The notes under the pieces: model-generated
The model's input: the letters and a program-made list of their open reading frames with translations, nothing else
Told to the model about the DNA's origin: nothing
The model's database searches: none
Translations under genes and position numbers: made by a program
Assembly: GCF_020740795.1 (NCBI RefSeq)
Contig: NC_067287.1
Coordinates: 11,981,501 to 12,045,500 of the forward strand
DNA: 64,000 nucleotides
Direction: 5' to 3'
Source: Apus apus
Taxonomy: Eukaryota; Chordata; Aves; Apodiformes; Apodidae
Part shown: positions 1 to 12,227 of the stretch, piece after piece
Position numbering within the stretch: the stretch's first letter is position 1
How the letters are laid out: each line of letters begins with the position of its first letter

Positions 1-3000
1 TTGACAAAGCAGAGGTTTTGAGTCAGGGAATTTCTTTTATGTATTAGTCATATGCCAATGCAAGATAATAAAGGGTCTTTTAAAGAAAGCAGTGGAAGTC
101 ACACCTGCTTTTGGGTGATCCAGTTAGTTGGGTTAGTGTGTGCTGGTGGCTTACCTTCTACTAACAGGTTTGTGAATTGAGGTTAAGGATTAACAGACCA
201 GAAGAATCAAATGCTATTAAATATGCCAGGATGATGGCATGGCTCATACTAGAAGGGAGGAAGCAGGTAAAAGTATTTGATTGATGCGTGTTGAGCTTCT
301 GGTTATTAGTTGAATGGAGCACTTCTAAGCACATCCCACAGGTTTTCATATTAGCTCAGGGTCTGGCCTCACTTTTGCATGGGGAATGTTATGTTTGCAC
401 AAATACCAGAAGCTTCTTTCTTCTCAAGGCAGGTTAGGACCAAAATGAGGGCCTGAAATACTTTCCCCTCAGTGTTTGAAATACATTGTGGGTTACAGCA
501 CAGAGTTTTTGCACCAAGTGATTTTTAAGCAGTAGACATTGATCAGACTTTTGATCTTTTCTGATCCTTCAACAGACAGTCCTCAGAGGCTGTAGCTACA
601 GGTAGGAGGAGGTGTTAGTGTTTGATAAGGGAGGGAACAGACAACAAGAAGGGAAAAATGCATATTGAGTATCAGGAAAATTGTCATCCATAAGGTCTGG
701 TGTGTGCTCAGGTGACTGACACACCTCCCTGAAGGGTGCAGGATGGTAGGTAATGCAGATGACTCTGACAGCAAAAGCAAGTCTTTCTTCCTTCCTCTGA
801 AACCTTTACTAAGGACAGCCTGAGCTCTAGTACTCACTGCTTTAGTCAGTTTAGTCACTGCAGCCACAGATTAGTCCCTGCACAAGCAATAAGGGTTTGT
901 CCCTTCCAAGAGGACATTCTGGGCATTGTCTTCAGCAACCACTTCTTGGCCACTGGAACACTGGAGACTTGGCTCAGAGGTGGCTGAAGTGAGGAGGCAT
1001 TTGTAGGAGTTGGGCTGCGAGGAAGAGTCTGGTCTGTGTTAGTTGTTGTAATCAAGTGTAGTGTGGTGGTGATGACTCTTGGCCTTTCCTGTTGGCACTG
1101 ACAAACACTGGTGGGAACAACTGTGGGCACAGTAGGCTGCTTTCATCCCCACAATAACTCCAGTGAGTTCAAGTTGTCAGGAGGCTCTGATCAAGACTGC
1201 ATATAGCATTGGGGAAATATCTTCCACTGGGGAAGTGGTTGACAGTCTCTGTACTGTCACCATGAAGAACTGCAGGATAAGAGCAAGAGTTAAAGCTCTG
1301 AGTAAAGCAGCCTGAGAGCAACCCAGAGAGGTATAACTGCACACCTCTGCTCCTGCAGTGCCTGCATGAGTATGTGTGTGTACATCTCTCAGATTCACTG
1401 CTGCCTAATTTCCCTGCTTCAAAATATCAACCAATTCCTGGTGTCACGGAACCTAATAATCTGCTTATTAAAATGAGACAGACAATAAGTTTGTGTGGGG
1501 CACTGTTAAGGCAGGAGACATTGATCATGCTGATTTAGGACTGTACTGCCATTGCAGCCATTCCAGAAACAAATTCTTTGCAGCCAATTGCATTATAAAT
1601 TCCAGGAAAACATTTTCATAAATTATTTCCCTCAGATATAAGCCCTTCGTGGAAAATAACATCAAAAAAAGCAAAGGAGTAGTTGTGGGTTTTTTTCTTA
1701 TTAAATGTTATATGAACATAAGACAAGAGAGAGAAGAAAATGCAAATCATGTTAATTAGATGCTAAGTCTGCTGTAAGGGGCTAGTTTAACCACCATGGG
1801 ACATGTTGAAACTCACACAGATTTTTCCAACTGAAAGCCAAAAAAGTAGAGTCCTGAGGTTCTTGTCCTCAGATCAAGATGGTCCTGAGCCATTCCAAGC
1901 CAGGATTTTGATGTCACCAAATTTCAGACGTGGTAATTTGGCATGTCTTAACCATCCCAAAAAGCTGGACAAACTTCAAGAGAGCCCAGGGAGTGTGGCA
2001 ATGGGAACCAGCCTCTTCCTCCTGCTGTGGCAGCCACTGGCTGTGGGTTCACTCTGCCTGCAGTTAGTTTCCTGGGCTAGAGACACTGATAGGAATAAGC
2101 AGTTATGGTGCACAGCCTGTACAAACACCTGTGTTGTTCACCAGAGAGCAGGTCCCCCAAATACTCACTGGCAGTACTCAGCAAAGTGTATTTTTACAGG
2201 GGATCTCAATATTTTTTATCATGCTGAGTCTCAAGACACTGAAGCAGAGAATAATTAATTGGATTTCCCAAGGAAGCATAGCAAGCAGCAGAGGACTGAG
2301 CCTGGCTTCCTTGATTCCCAGCCTCCAGCACAAAGCAGCAGTCTGTTGCCCACCCTATTTTAATATATCTTTGGGTGACCTGAAGCAAAGCATGACATTT
2401 CTTTTCTTCCTTCCATATGGAAGGCCACAGATTCTTGTTCCTTGGAAATATTTGTCACTTTGAGCATGCCTATAGACATTCTCTCCTTGGTTCCTACAAG
2501 TGACATGCTGTGAGCTCATTTTAGAGTCCAGGCAGGGAGGGATAACTGTCAGACCAGGAGGAGGCTGGGTCTTCCACTTGTCACACATGAAATGTTTTAG
2601 GTGGTGCTTATTTCCAGAAAAGTTATTCAGTACTTCAGCAATGGGAAATTTATTTGGCATGGTACTTTTAATACAGGAAAGCCTTTCCACCTAATGTCTT
2701 TTATGAAAGTTACAGCTCACAGGGTATCTGTAGCTGTCAGTCTGCTATCAGATTAGGATTTTCATTTCTTCCTCCTCCTCTCCCCCTCCCCATGCAGTAA
2801 ATTTCCTCAGTTACTATGAAATTTAGAGATAAACGTGCTGCCTGTGGTCTGTTGCTTTGAGCCTAGCAGTTGCTCTGACCATTGCAGTGGTCACAGTTGG
2901 GATGTGACTAAGCCCTGACTATGCCACCAGCACTTGTACAAATGGAGACCCTACTCAACCAACTGTAGCCTCCTAAAAGTCAGGCACCCACTGTTGGCAG

Positions 3001-4453
3001 GTTCCCCCTCTGCCACCAGGGCTGCAGGGGACAGGGACTCTCCCAGAAGGCAATTTTCATCTGCACCTGCCTTCGTGCAGGAAGGAGACTTCTCCTCACC
3101 TTGCCAACAGAGCCCAGATGCCTGAAGTTTAGGTGACTGGAGTTAGATGGGTCAAGTAAGGCTAATGGATCTGGGTGTTTCAGAAACCTGCGCCTTGCTC
3201 TGGGTCAGGTGTGAGCTGGCTGTCTCATGAGGGACCTGAGGTGAAGCAGTTCCCCCAGGAGCATGAGATCGTGGCAGAACAACCGTTAGGTCCCAGATCT
3301 AGTTGCATTAGGCCTCTCCATCTCTCTGCTCCAGACAAGGGACACTCATACCCTCTTTCAAGGTGCTGTGCCCTGATCATGAGGATGCTGTAGCAAACAT
3401 GCTTAGTGTTGATTCCCTAATCAAGGGAGTGATGTCGCTGCCTGACAACCAGTACAGGTCCATGTAGGACCACTGTAGGCCCCAGATACAGATAAGAAAT
3501 TTAAGCCAGGTGTTAGTAGAAAAAAACCTGTCATAAATGTTGCTTAGCCAAATTCACATAAATCAGGTGACTAAGGAGAAAGGAGAACCTTCATAAAATT
3601 ATTGCATCCCCCAAAATGGGATTTTGTCCTTGTGCATAGGTAAAGGTTGGCATAGCAATGGGCTTTCATCTGGGGGGAGGGGGACATCTGCTTGCTGGTG
3701 GGAAGAGTAATAGTAATTCTTGCAAAAAGCAAAGAAAGGGAGGGGAAGAGGGGAGGGAGAAAAACCCTATTTCTAATTATTGTTTTTTAAAAAGGGGCAT
3801 TTGTGGTTCTCATTTTTTATGTTGTTGTTGCCAACATTTGTTGCGTGGTTGTTAAATTTTTTTGAAGTAATTTTAGTTTTTCCAAAAGTGACCATGATTT
3901 GTTACTTATACTGTAGCTTACAGAAGTGACACACTTAATATCGGGGGGTCCAAACCTGGATATCTACCAATGGAGATGGAGATCAGGTAAATGCACACCT
4001 GCTCTTCAAAAGAGAAGAAGCGGCCTTTTGGCAACTGGTTTGAGAGGGAGCTGCAGGCTATGACACGAGTGTTTTGGAAGAGGTTAGACTGGGAGCTGCT
4101 GCCGTTAATCACCAAGTTCTGTGTAGGCCCAGCATGGTTTTGTGTGACAATGATGTTCAGACAACGTGCCACCTGCCAGGAGTCTCCGGGTCCCTGGAGA
4201 AGGCTCTGGGTTCTGGCCCTAGAAGTAGCTGAGCACAGGTCCACCAAAGGAGACCTGGCAGGAGCTGAGGTCCCCTCAGACTGGCCCCGTAGAGTTGATG
4301 TACCCTCTTGCTCTCTCAGCCGGAGGGAAGGCGGCGGTGGCTGCAGCAGAGGCCGTGATGGAGAAGGCAGGTGAGAGGGAGGTACCTGCAGGTAGATAAG
4401 AGTAATTATGTGGCACTAGTGCCATGCCTGTCATTTTCTCTTCTCTTTTACAG
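1..4453 (+). other. SEMA5B: SEMA5B terminal intron (partial)
   Basis: This stretch precedes the last SEMA5B coding exon and ends in a pyrimidine-rich tract with a CAG acceptor at 4451-4453. I looked for the exon encoding the membrane-proximal cytoplasmic tail (ending in a Y-T-P-M-E-F-K-like sequence in mammals) and found no convincing, phase-compatible candidate, so it is probably upstream of the window. The open frames here (for example 1803-2258 plus and 855-1130 minus) have no recognisable domains and read as chance frames. I see no recognisable transposon. Assignment as intron is inferred from the downstream exon. Confidence 0.7.
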
Positions 4454-4609
4454 ACACTTAACAAGAACAATTTGATACCAGATGACAGGACCAACTTCTA
4501 CCCATTGCAGCAAACCAATGTGTACACGACAACTTATTATCCCAGTACACTGAATAAATATGACTACAGGCCCGAGGCCTCCCCTGGAAGGACCTTTACC
4601 AACAGCTGA
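4454..4609 (+). CDS. SEMA5B: SEMA5B last coding exon (C-terminal 51 residues of semaphorin-5B)
   Basis: The exon starts in phase 0 after a polypyrimidine tract and CAG (4451-4453) and ends with TGA at 4607-4609. It encodes 51 residues beginning TLNKNNLIPDDR, containing PLQQTNVYTTTYYPS, and ending SPGRTFTNS. The LNKNNLIPDDR and QTNVYTTTYYPS blocks match the end of the vertebrate semaphorin-5B cytoplasmic tail as I know it. SEMA5A has a different terminus, ending in an acidic-aromatic stretch. Class 5 semaphorins are single-pass membrane guidance molecules with an extracellular sema domain and thrombospondin type-1 repeats, and they act on axons and neurites through plexins. Only the intracellular end is visible here. 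The convergent neighbour SLC49A4 is also its neighbour in human, which supports 5B. The last 20 or so residues differ from the mammalian end, as expected for a less constrained tip. Confidence 0.93.
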   Translation, partial: TLNKNNLIPDDRTNFYPLQQTNVYTTTYYPSTLNKYDYRPEASPGRTFTNS

Positions 4610-4700
4610 TGGTGGACAGATCCTACAGGACTGAATCACTTCCTATATGAATTTTTTTTTTAATTGATTTTATGGACCAAATACTGGCCCAACTTCTAGA

Positions 4701-4708
4701 TGTAAATA
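4701..4708 (+). promoter_or_regulatory. Pumilio response element-like motif
   Basis: TGTAAATA matches the TGTANATA consensus bound by Pumilio-family RNA-binding proteins. It lies 92 bases after the SEMA5B stop, on the transcribed strand. The match is exact, but function is inferred only from motif and position. Confidence 0.35.
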
Positions 4709-4723
4709 TTGTACAGTAGGGTC

Positions 4724-4740
4724 TTTTTTTTTTTTTTTTT
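4724..4740 (+). repeat. T17 homopolymer
   Basis: A run of 17 T in the SEMA5B 3' UTR. It is a simple homopolymer with no clear retroelement body attached on either side. Confidence 0.9.
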
Positions 4741-6646
4741 CCTTTGGTTAATTGTATTTCTTGTAAACAGCACATCTCCTTACAAGGACAAAAATGCATA
4801 TGGACCATTCTGCAGAGCTTTTGTGGATATTTGGCTGGAGATGGCTCTTACTACTGGGACTGTTTATGTCTGGAAGATCAGCATTGCTGTCCAAGGCCAA
4901 CGTTGCCAAGGAGGTGGCTGTGTGCTGGACTTGGTGGCCACCACGTAGCAGCACGGAACACCCAGGTACACTCCAAGCAAGGCAAGAGGTGGCCTTCTGG
5001 GGCAGGGCTGTCTGGTGAGGAGCATCTTTCCTGAGGGTAGCAGTGGTGCACTGGCTGACACACAGTGCATGAGACAGGATAAGGGGGATTCCATCGTGCC
5101 AACAACTTGAAGAATGTTTTATTTTTCTTCTCTTTTCTTGGTGTCTTTGCTCTTTTGTTGTTGTTTTTTTTTAATCTTTGATAATGTTTTTTATGTTTCT
5201 GAAAAAAAAAAAGGAAAAAAAAAGTAGTAGCTTTCTAGTTACAGTGTTCCCTGTATCTTCAACAGAATCTTTTCATATTACAGGAAATACTCTCCACAGC
5301 CTTCTTTGGTAATATGCAGTCCAGCTGATGAGAAACAACACACAAACAAAGTGCATTACACAAAGAAGCTTTCCAGAATGTTTCCAGTCTTAATTAAAAG
5401 AAAATTGTAGAGGCAGTGAGACACTGAGCAAAGTAAATGTTGGAATAACATCGGAGACTTGAACTTGGAGTGCCTAACAAACAAAGATGTTTATATCACT
5501 GGAAAAAAAGATGTGATGATTGCTGCACAAGAGCCATGGGCTTTTTTTCTTTCTTCCTTTGTCTTTTTTTCTGAGACAGTGTTAACTCTTTTTATTCTAG
5601 CTTTGATCTTGATTGTGTCTGCCAAGAAAGGCAACTTTAGAGGCCATGTTCTTCTTGTGGGAAATCACCATGCTTTGGGCTAATTTTTTTTTAATCTGTT
5701 GGTTTGGGTTTTTTTTAAGTTTTGTTGGTTTTTAGTTAATTTACTTTCAAAGAGTGAATAATTGTGACTTTGCAGGGGGAGAGTATTTTTGTAAGGAATG
5801 TTTCCATAGTATGACATGACCCGGAAAGTCTGCTGCACATTATAGTGTCTTCCAGTCAGTACTCTATGAAATAGTAACACAGCTGAGTAATGTGCATTGT
5901 TTGCCAAGATTTCCTTAATTTTTCTGAACAAAAACAACCCAACCAACAAATGCTGCAGCTATTGAAGTAAATCGGGGTGGTAGCATTATTAAACAGTATA
6001 TCCAGGCTTGAAATGTGATTTTGTGTATGTGCGTGACCGTGTCTATAAGAACTGTATTGGTTTGATGCAGAAGCCATGTTGTCTACAACCAGATGTTTGT
6101 CTGACATAATTGTTTGGCAAAAAGGAAACTTATTGCTGGTGCTTAATGTACAGTTACATCCAGTGTGTTAGCAACGTGAACAAGTTCACTGCTGTTATCA
6201 TTCAGTGTTTCTAAATATTTATAATGAACTCCTGATGCTAAGGATTTTAGAATATCGCAATACTGAGCATGAGATAAAAGTACACCCCGAAACGTGCATG
6301 AGCTCCACGTGGTCCTGAGCTTGGCTTTGTTGTCTGCACCTGACTGGAGCAGTTGCTGTGCCCGTGCTTGGCCACTGGCTCAGCTGCCTTCCCAGCGGGC
6401 CCGTTTGTCTTTGCTTTCTTTCAGCTTTCACTGCGAGCTGAACACTGATGGTTTCTCGGTGCTGTTCCTTTGCAGTTGCTTGTTTGGAAGCCCAGCTTGG
6501 GCTGTGTGTTCAGCTCTCTGATGTAGGCAGCCACTAGAAAATGAAGAAAGACTGTATTGCTGGTGACAAGGATATTGCTTTTCCTGTGAGGAAAAGCCGA
6601 CATGGCTCTGTAAGCCTGTGTTGCGCTGGTTTGACCAGACGGCCAG

Positions 6647-6652
6647 AATAAA
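6647..6652 (+). terminator. Candidate poly(A) signal, SEMA5B
   Basis: A canonical AATAAA hexamer on the transcribed strand about 2.0 kb after the stop, in a GCCAG-AATAAA-GTAG context. It could define a shorter SEMA5B 3' UTR isoform. The downstream G/T-rich element is only moderate, so this is a candidate only. Confidence 0.35.
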
Positions 6653-8791
6653 GTAGCCTCCCATTTCTAAATTACTTTGACTTCAGTTTGCAGTGATTGA
6701 AGGCTGTAGGGATATTTTTAATCAAGTGTGGTCATTAGCACTGCCATGAGGATGCCTTAGGCTCAGTGGTTCCCATCATTTCCAGCTGCTGTTCTTCTAA
6801 TTTAGCAGCTCATCCTGCTTCAGCTCTGGTCTCGCTGAGTGAACAGAGGCAGAGAGAGGTGCCCTTAAACAGGTGTAATGGCATTTGAAGCAGCAGCGTC
6901 AAGAGCTGATTCAGACCTTGCAGTTCTCTCTGTCTGAGCAACCAGGTGCAACTCTCCACTTTGGCATTATGGCTTGGTGTTCCTAACTCCACCTGGCAGC
7001 CTGGCTGGAGTGGGAGCAGCAGGATGAGCAGGGAAGCAGGACAGCACAGGTACCAGCGCCTGCAGGGGGGCTCTTCCAGGCCCCCAAGCCCCAGGTGAGG
7101 AGCGATGCCTTTGCGCCTCGTACTGTAACAAGATCCTCCTGGCTTGCTGAAACACTGAAAATCCTCACTTTAAGTAGTTCTAAGAAGTATGTAGCCCCAG
7201 GGTTGAAAATTATTAATTAGCCTGTCAGGGTGGGATTTCCCAGCTTTAATTTATGTGATTCAGAAGAAAACATTGACTCACTCTAGGCACTGTAAAATTA
7301 AAGCTATATCCGAGCTTTCCCTTCAGAATATTCCCTGTGTTGACAGGTTCTGCAATTACCATGCACATGGAAGAGTTGCAGGTGGAATTTGGGGTGGGGG
7401 ACATGAGGAGTTAAAACTTGCAATTGTTTTATTTTTCTATATTTCCTTTCTTCCCCCCTCCCCCCATTTTTCTATTTTCAGTGTCACAGAACAACACGTT
7501 GTAACCTGATCTTTTTTTTTTTTCCCTGAAGTCCCACGTAGCAGCTGAAATTATTTAAATGTTCAGCCCACCTAGATAGGTCATTACTGCCGTCGTGCTC
7601 AGGAGGTGGATATTTTGTAGGCTATTGGAGTGCAGATGCTTCCAGGGTGGTGTATGTGGTTATAGTTTTGTCAAGACATTCCTTCTTACCAGCCATCCAA
7701 ATGGATTCAGCCCTTTTTCATATAATTGGCAATCACAGCAAGGGTCTGTAGACTCCATTCGAGCAGAAAGTAGAATCCAGGAGAGAGCGAGAGCGTGCGA
7801 AGGAAAGAAATCAGAATGCTTATTACTCAATTAATGTTTGCATGAGAGTGCAGTTCTTTAAGGACAATGTTAATGCAGTGTGAGGGTTGCATTTTTAATG
7901 AGCTCTCTAATGCGTGGCAGGTTAATGACACCATGTACAGTGATAGTCTTGCGATCCAGGTAATTTGGCAGCTTGATCATCAGGTCTGTAATATCTGTAG
8001 CAGCCTGAATTGCTTCTGCAGCTGATGTTAAACTTGCTAAAATTTCATATTCTTAAGGCTGCCTTACAGTAGACTGGAAATGCATTTAGTTTGGGAGCAC
8101 TGTTTTCCAAAAGACTCATCTTGCTGTTTGTTTGTTGTTTGTTTTCCTTTCACTTCAAAGACAGAGAAGGGGAACTCTGGGCAGTCCCTGTGTTGTTCTG
8201 GAGACACTGGGTCTCTGAAAGCCCTTTGGATAGAATTCAGGTATACAACATGTAAAATATGGTGGAAATCTTACAGCCAATTATGTAGTGGAGGCATCTT
8301 TAGTTGGGCCCTTCTTCCTTCTTTGTCCGTAGAAGTGGCTGCCTTGCTCCCTCCAGAAGGGGTGTGCATTACAGTGTCACCCAGGCTGTGCTGTGTTGTC
8401 AGCCTTTATGTGATCAGCTGCCACCCACCAGACGTAACTGGTGCAGCTCACTGATGGGCCTGACAATCACACCACAGCCTAAGAGGGGCTGTTGCTCTAA
8501 AGGTGCACTTGAATGTTCAGCATATGAGTCAGGGCTGCTTTTAAATACATGAACTGTACAGATACTGTAGGAGAAGAATATGTTTTGTCTTACCACCACT
8601 GTCCCTAATGCCTTACGTTCAGAAAAGGAGATGGTTGGTTTGAAATCAACAGAGAGTAGGAATGGAGTGCATGTCTGATACAGACAATTTGATGCCTCCA
8701 GTGTTAATCTGATGTTAAGCCCACCTGGAGAGGAAATTGCTGTCCACTGAGATTGATTTATCCTTTGTACCAAATGTAGTGGAGGGAGAGC

Positions 8792-8936
8792 TATATATAT
8801 ATAAATATATATATATAAAAATATAAATGTAAAGTTTCTGTAACAACTTACTCTTTTTTTTTGTAATAGTGTATACATCTATCAGTGGATAGACACAGTA
8901 TATATTTATAATATATACACACAATATATATATTTA
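8792..8936. repeat. Paired AT-rich dinucleotide microsatellites
   Basis: Two TA-dominated tracts occur at about 8792-8828 and 8898-8936, separated by about 70 bases that include a T9 run. They are imperfect (TA)n with AAA and CACA interruptions. On RNA they could pair with themselves or each other because (UA)n is self-complementary. Confidence 0.85.
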
Positions 8937-10725
8937 GCAAAATGCCTGCAGAGGAAACTTAGAATAAAAAAGGCAGTGCTGGTATTCAAAAGCCACAGGG
9001 ACAAAGTGAAGAAAAAAAGCATGTAAAGATCTAGTAACCTTTCTGTTAGGTTTAGAAGACCACTTTTGAGGTAAATATAATTTTTTTAATTGAAAAGAAA
9101 ATTGATTTTTCTAGTTAGAAAAGCTGATTCTCCCCTAAATCATTCTGGTTAAGAATGATTAAGAAAAAGATTCTTGCTACTGCTTATATTTCTGAATAAG
9201 CCTCCCAAAGCTCTCATGTGTATCACACTATTGTTTTTGTAATTATAAGGAGGGAGTAATTGTGCAAAGAAAATTAAAATAGCAAGTAGGAGTAACAAAT
9301 ATTGTGCCATTAGAGGAAAAGACACGATCTATTAGAACGTGAAAAAAATGTCACCTTCCATGTTAGAGAAGTTAGCAGCTGCTTTCTGAGTTCTGGATCA
9401 GCATTAGCAGCCTTGCCTTATAGCCACGCTGGAAGGTTTTAGCACTGAATTTAGGGAAGAGAAAGTGCACAAACCTGTGGCTTTTGCTTTTCAGAGGGGT
9501 CAAAAAAAAGCCACCAGGCCATGGCAGTCAGGCACCTGGTGCCCTGAGGACCTCTGGAGCTTCCAGCCTTAATAGGCAGGGCAGGGCACAGCGCCCCGTG
9601 GAGCCGGCTGGTCTAACTGAGAAATACCCAGTAAACTGGGTAGGATTTTTTATTTTTTTTTCAGCAGATCACTTTAAAGCCCTGGTGACCAAGGCCCAGA
9701 CTTGTACAGGTGCTTCTTCCTCATAAGCTTGTTAGGAGAAAACTTCAAGTGGCTTCAAAAGCAGATTTGGGGTAGGTGAGCAAATCCACAGATTTTTTTG
9801 ATAGTGCCTGATTGCCAGAGCCTTCAAAGCTGGACAGAAACCTTTCTGGAGCTGGGTCCTTGTGGAGCTTAGCCAGTCTCAGCTGTTCTGCTTGAAAATT
9901 CTTCCTTTGAGAAATTTTAGTGTCTGCATTAGTCCTGGCTGGAGGAACAAAAGCAGCTACCTACTGTTTAGATAGCCACAAATATTCAACAAGTTTGGAT
10001 CCTGAACTGGATTTTTTTTTCTATTCTGCCTCCAGTCTCGGCTGCAAATTCTCCCCTGCTGTTTGAGAGGCCTCAGGGCTATAAAAGCAGCACTTGGCTT
10101 GCTGCAAGTCCCAGCCACAATTTGGTTTTAAATGAATCTGATAATGAAAAGTATTAACCCAGCACTCCAGCTCTGCAACCTCTGAGAGCAGGGTGCTGTT
10201 AATTTGCGTGCCACGGAGTCAAGCAGAGGTCGGCATGGATGGGCCATTAATAACTGAAGCAAAAATGTTTTTAGTAACAAAATGTCAAACAATGTAAAAG
10301 CCAACCAGCTGCATGACAGCGTGGCTTCCATCCACACACCCCTCCTTAGATAACATCCAAACCTGCACGCACTTGCAAGTACTGCAGTTAATTAGGAGCA
10401 TTCCCACAGAGGAAAGTTTAGGGAGGATGATGCAGATGATGGGATTTAGCTTGTAATTGAGGTGGGAGAGTGACAGATACAATACTGGATCTAGGATACA
10501 AGGGAAGCCATTATGTGAACATAGAATGTTTGCCCCATAACAGCAAAACCTGGAGAGTATTATTGGACTCTGTTGTGAAGGCACATCACCCTTCCTATGC
10601 AATTGAACTTGATGGTACTTTAGTGTAAAGGTGACCTAGACTGTAATCACTGCCTTTAGACACTGTGAATTTTTTTTGGGTACTCTGTATTTTTATATAT
10701 TGTACAATGTAAAGAATGATTCAGA

Positions 10726-10731
10726 AATAAA
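10726..10731 (+). terminator. Candidate distal poly(A) signal, SEMA5B
   Basis: AATAAA lies within an AT-rich stretch containing TTTTATATATTGTA and TGTAAAG upstream. It is followed within about 30 bases by sequence that becomes more GC-rich, as often seen at a 3' end boundary. This is the best candidate for the distal SEMA5B 3' end by context. Transcript data would be needed to confirm it. Confidence 0.4.
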
Positions 10732-10745
10732 AGAGACCAACCTGG

Positions 10746-12150
10746 CAAGCCTGTTAGTTATTTCCCCTCCATGGCTGATGGGCACTGGGGCTCTGAGAAG
10801 TGCGGGCCAGGCGGCTCGGAGGGAACGTGGGGGGGTTTCCTCCTTGTCTTGGGGCCAAGGGCAAAGCAAAATTCACTCAGTTGCTTGTGCCGGGGTGGGG
10901 AAACTGCAGCATGTGTCCTTCCTCCCTGACTGCGTTCTGGCTGCATCGTGAGGACCCAGTTTGGATTCTATTTGACATGAGTTAGAGACTACATGCTTAG
11001 AAAATTGTGTTCCTGAGTGTAACACCCAAATCTGTCACTGCAATTCTGCTCCCTTCCCACACGAGCCTGGATGTTGGAGAACAGCTCCACACCAGGCTTT
11101 GGGTCCCTCTGAAAAATGATAGTTCTCAGTAAGGTAAGATCAAACCTGTCTGAAATTCAGGGTGCCAAATCCACATCCAGTGCTGCAGCCCGTCTCACCT
11201 CTTCTCCCCAGCTCTCCACCTGTGACACCGAGCTTCCAAGGACACACCTGCTCACTATGCCAAGGAGATTGGCTGCTGCAGCAGCAAAAGTGCCCTCATC
11301 TTTTGGAGAGGCTTCCAGGTGTACGTGCACAGTCGCAATGAAAGTGCATTGCTGTGCCTTCTCAAGCCCTACATATTGATGTGAAAAGTTATAAAAAGCT
11401 GAGGGACACGTTTTGACTGAAGGATGATCGTAGCCTCATATTGAAGACCATTATAGCCCTTGTTGCATTTATTAATCAAAGTAAAGACCATGAAAGGTGA
11501 CAGTCAGGAACATTTTAGTTTATGTTCCGATACAGCTCAAGACTTATAGTGAAGTTTCATACAGAAAATTACACCATAATGTCATAAAAAATAGATTGGA
11601 TTACTAATAACCTGAGACATGCTACACCTGCATACATAATACTTTAATCCTACTGAATCATAAGCTATAATTTGGGTGTTTTTGTATTCTCAAGTGTGCA
11701 TACAGGAATTTCTTCTCAATGCAGACCATTAAAAAGTAATTGAGAGGCACAAGATCAGTAAAAACAAACTTGCTGTGAATAAGATGGAGGGTTTTTTCCC
11801 CAGTTGGTTTGCACGATGACACGAAGAGGCCATTTCTGAATGGTTTTGTTTTGCATCAAGACACCTCTGCACCCAATTAGAGCAAAAGTATCATGTTGGA
11901 ACCTATTTCCAATTTCCTTAAAAAAAAAATCTGTCTACCACAACCTTTTTTTTTTCCTAGTTGACTATTTGATTCCTTAACGAAACAGTTTCACATGCAG
12001 CCGCAGTGCATTTTTGCTCTCTCACCTTCACCACACATCCCAACTAACTGTACCACCTTTTTCCTCTTTAATTCTTAACTCTGTGCAATAAATAGTGAAA
12101 ACTTCATTACCTTGTAATTTCCATCTTCTAGTAAGCCCAAGCACTGGGGC
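10746..12150. other. Intergenic, no recognisable feature
   Basis: Mixed-composition single-copy DNA between the likely SEMA5B 3' end and the minisatellite. The open frames (such as 11116-11379 plus and 10676-10951 plus) have no domains, and overlapping frames on both strands suggest chance. I see no transposon ends, RNA gene or splice-bounded coding block here. Confidence 0.5.
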
Positions 12151-12160
12151 TATGCAAGGT

Positions 12161-12190
12161 GGGGCTGGGGGCACTGGTGGGAGGGCTGGG
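12161..12190 (+). other. G-quadruplex motif flanking the minisatellite
   Basis: Five runs of three or more G occur at 12161-12164, 12167-12171, 12179-12181, 12183-12185 and 12188-12190, separated by loops of 2, 7, 1 and 2 bases. This fits the G3+N1-7 rule with one spare run. It lies about 40 bases before the 15-bp tandem array. Confidence 0.75.
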
Positions 12191-12227
12191 CACAGTGGGG
12201 CCATGGGTGGCCGGCCCCTACTACTAA

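Larger units (their letters stand above)
4610..10745 (+). other. SEMA5B: Probable SEMA5B 3' UTR
   Basis: The sequence after the SEMA5B stop is non-coding, AT-rich and rich in T and A homopolymers. AATAAA hexamers occur at 6647-6652, 8963-8968 and 10726-10731. The last sits in a context typical of a 3' end, with AT-rich sequence and TGTA motifs just upstream. I infer one or more 3' ends at these sites. The longest would give a UTR of about 6.1 kb, and the true end cannot be decided from sequence alone. No open frame in this interval has recognisable protein features. Confidence 0.45.

Noticed and set aside
3664..3688. G-rich stretch as a second G-quadruplex
   Set aside because: It has only two long G-runs separated by one base, and four separate runs of three are not available with loops.
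3919..3988. Possible penultimate SEMA5B exon reading G-G-S-K-P-G-Y-L-P-M-E before GTAAAT
   Set aside because: It faintly resembles the expected Y-T-P-M-E end, but the frame would leave two bases at the donor while the last exon begins in phase 0. Joining them shifts the well-matched C-terminus out of frame. I take it as coincidence.
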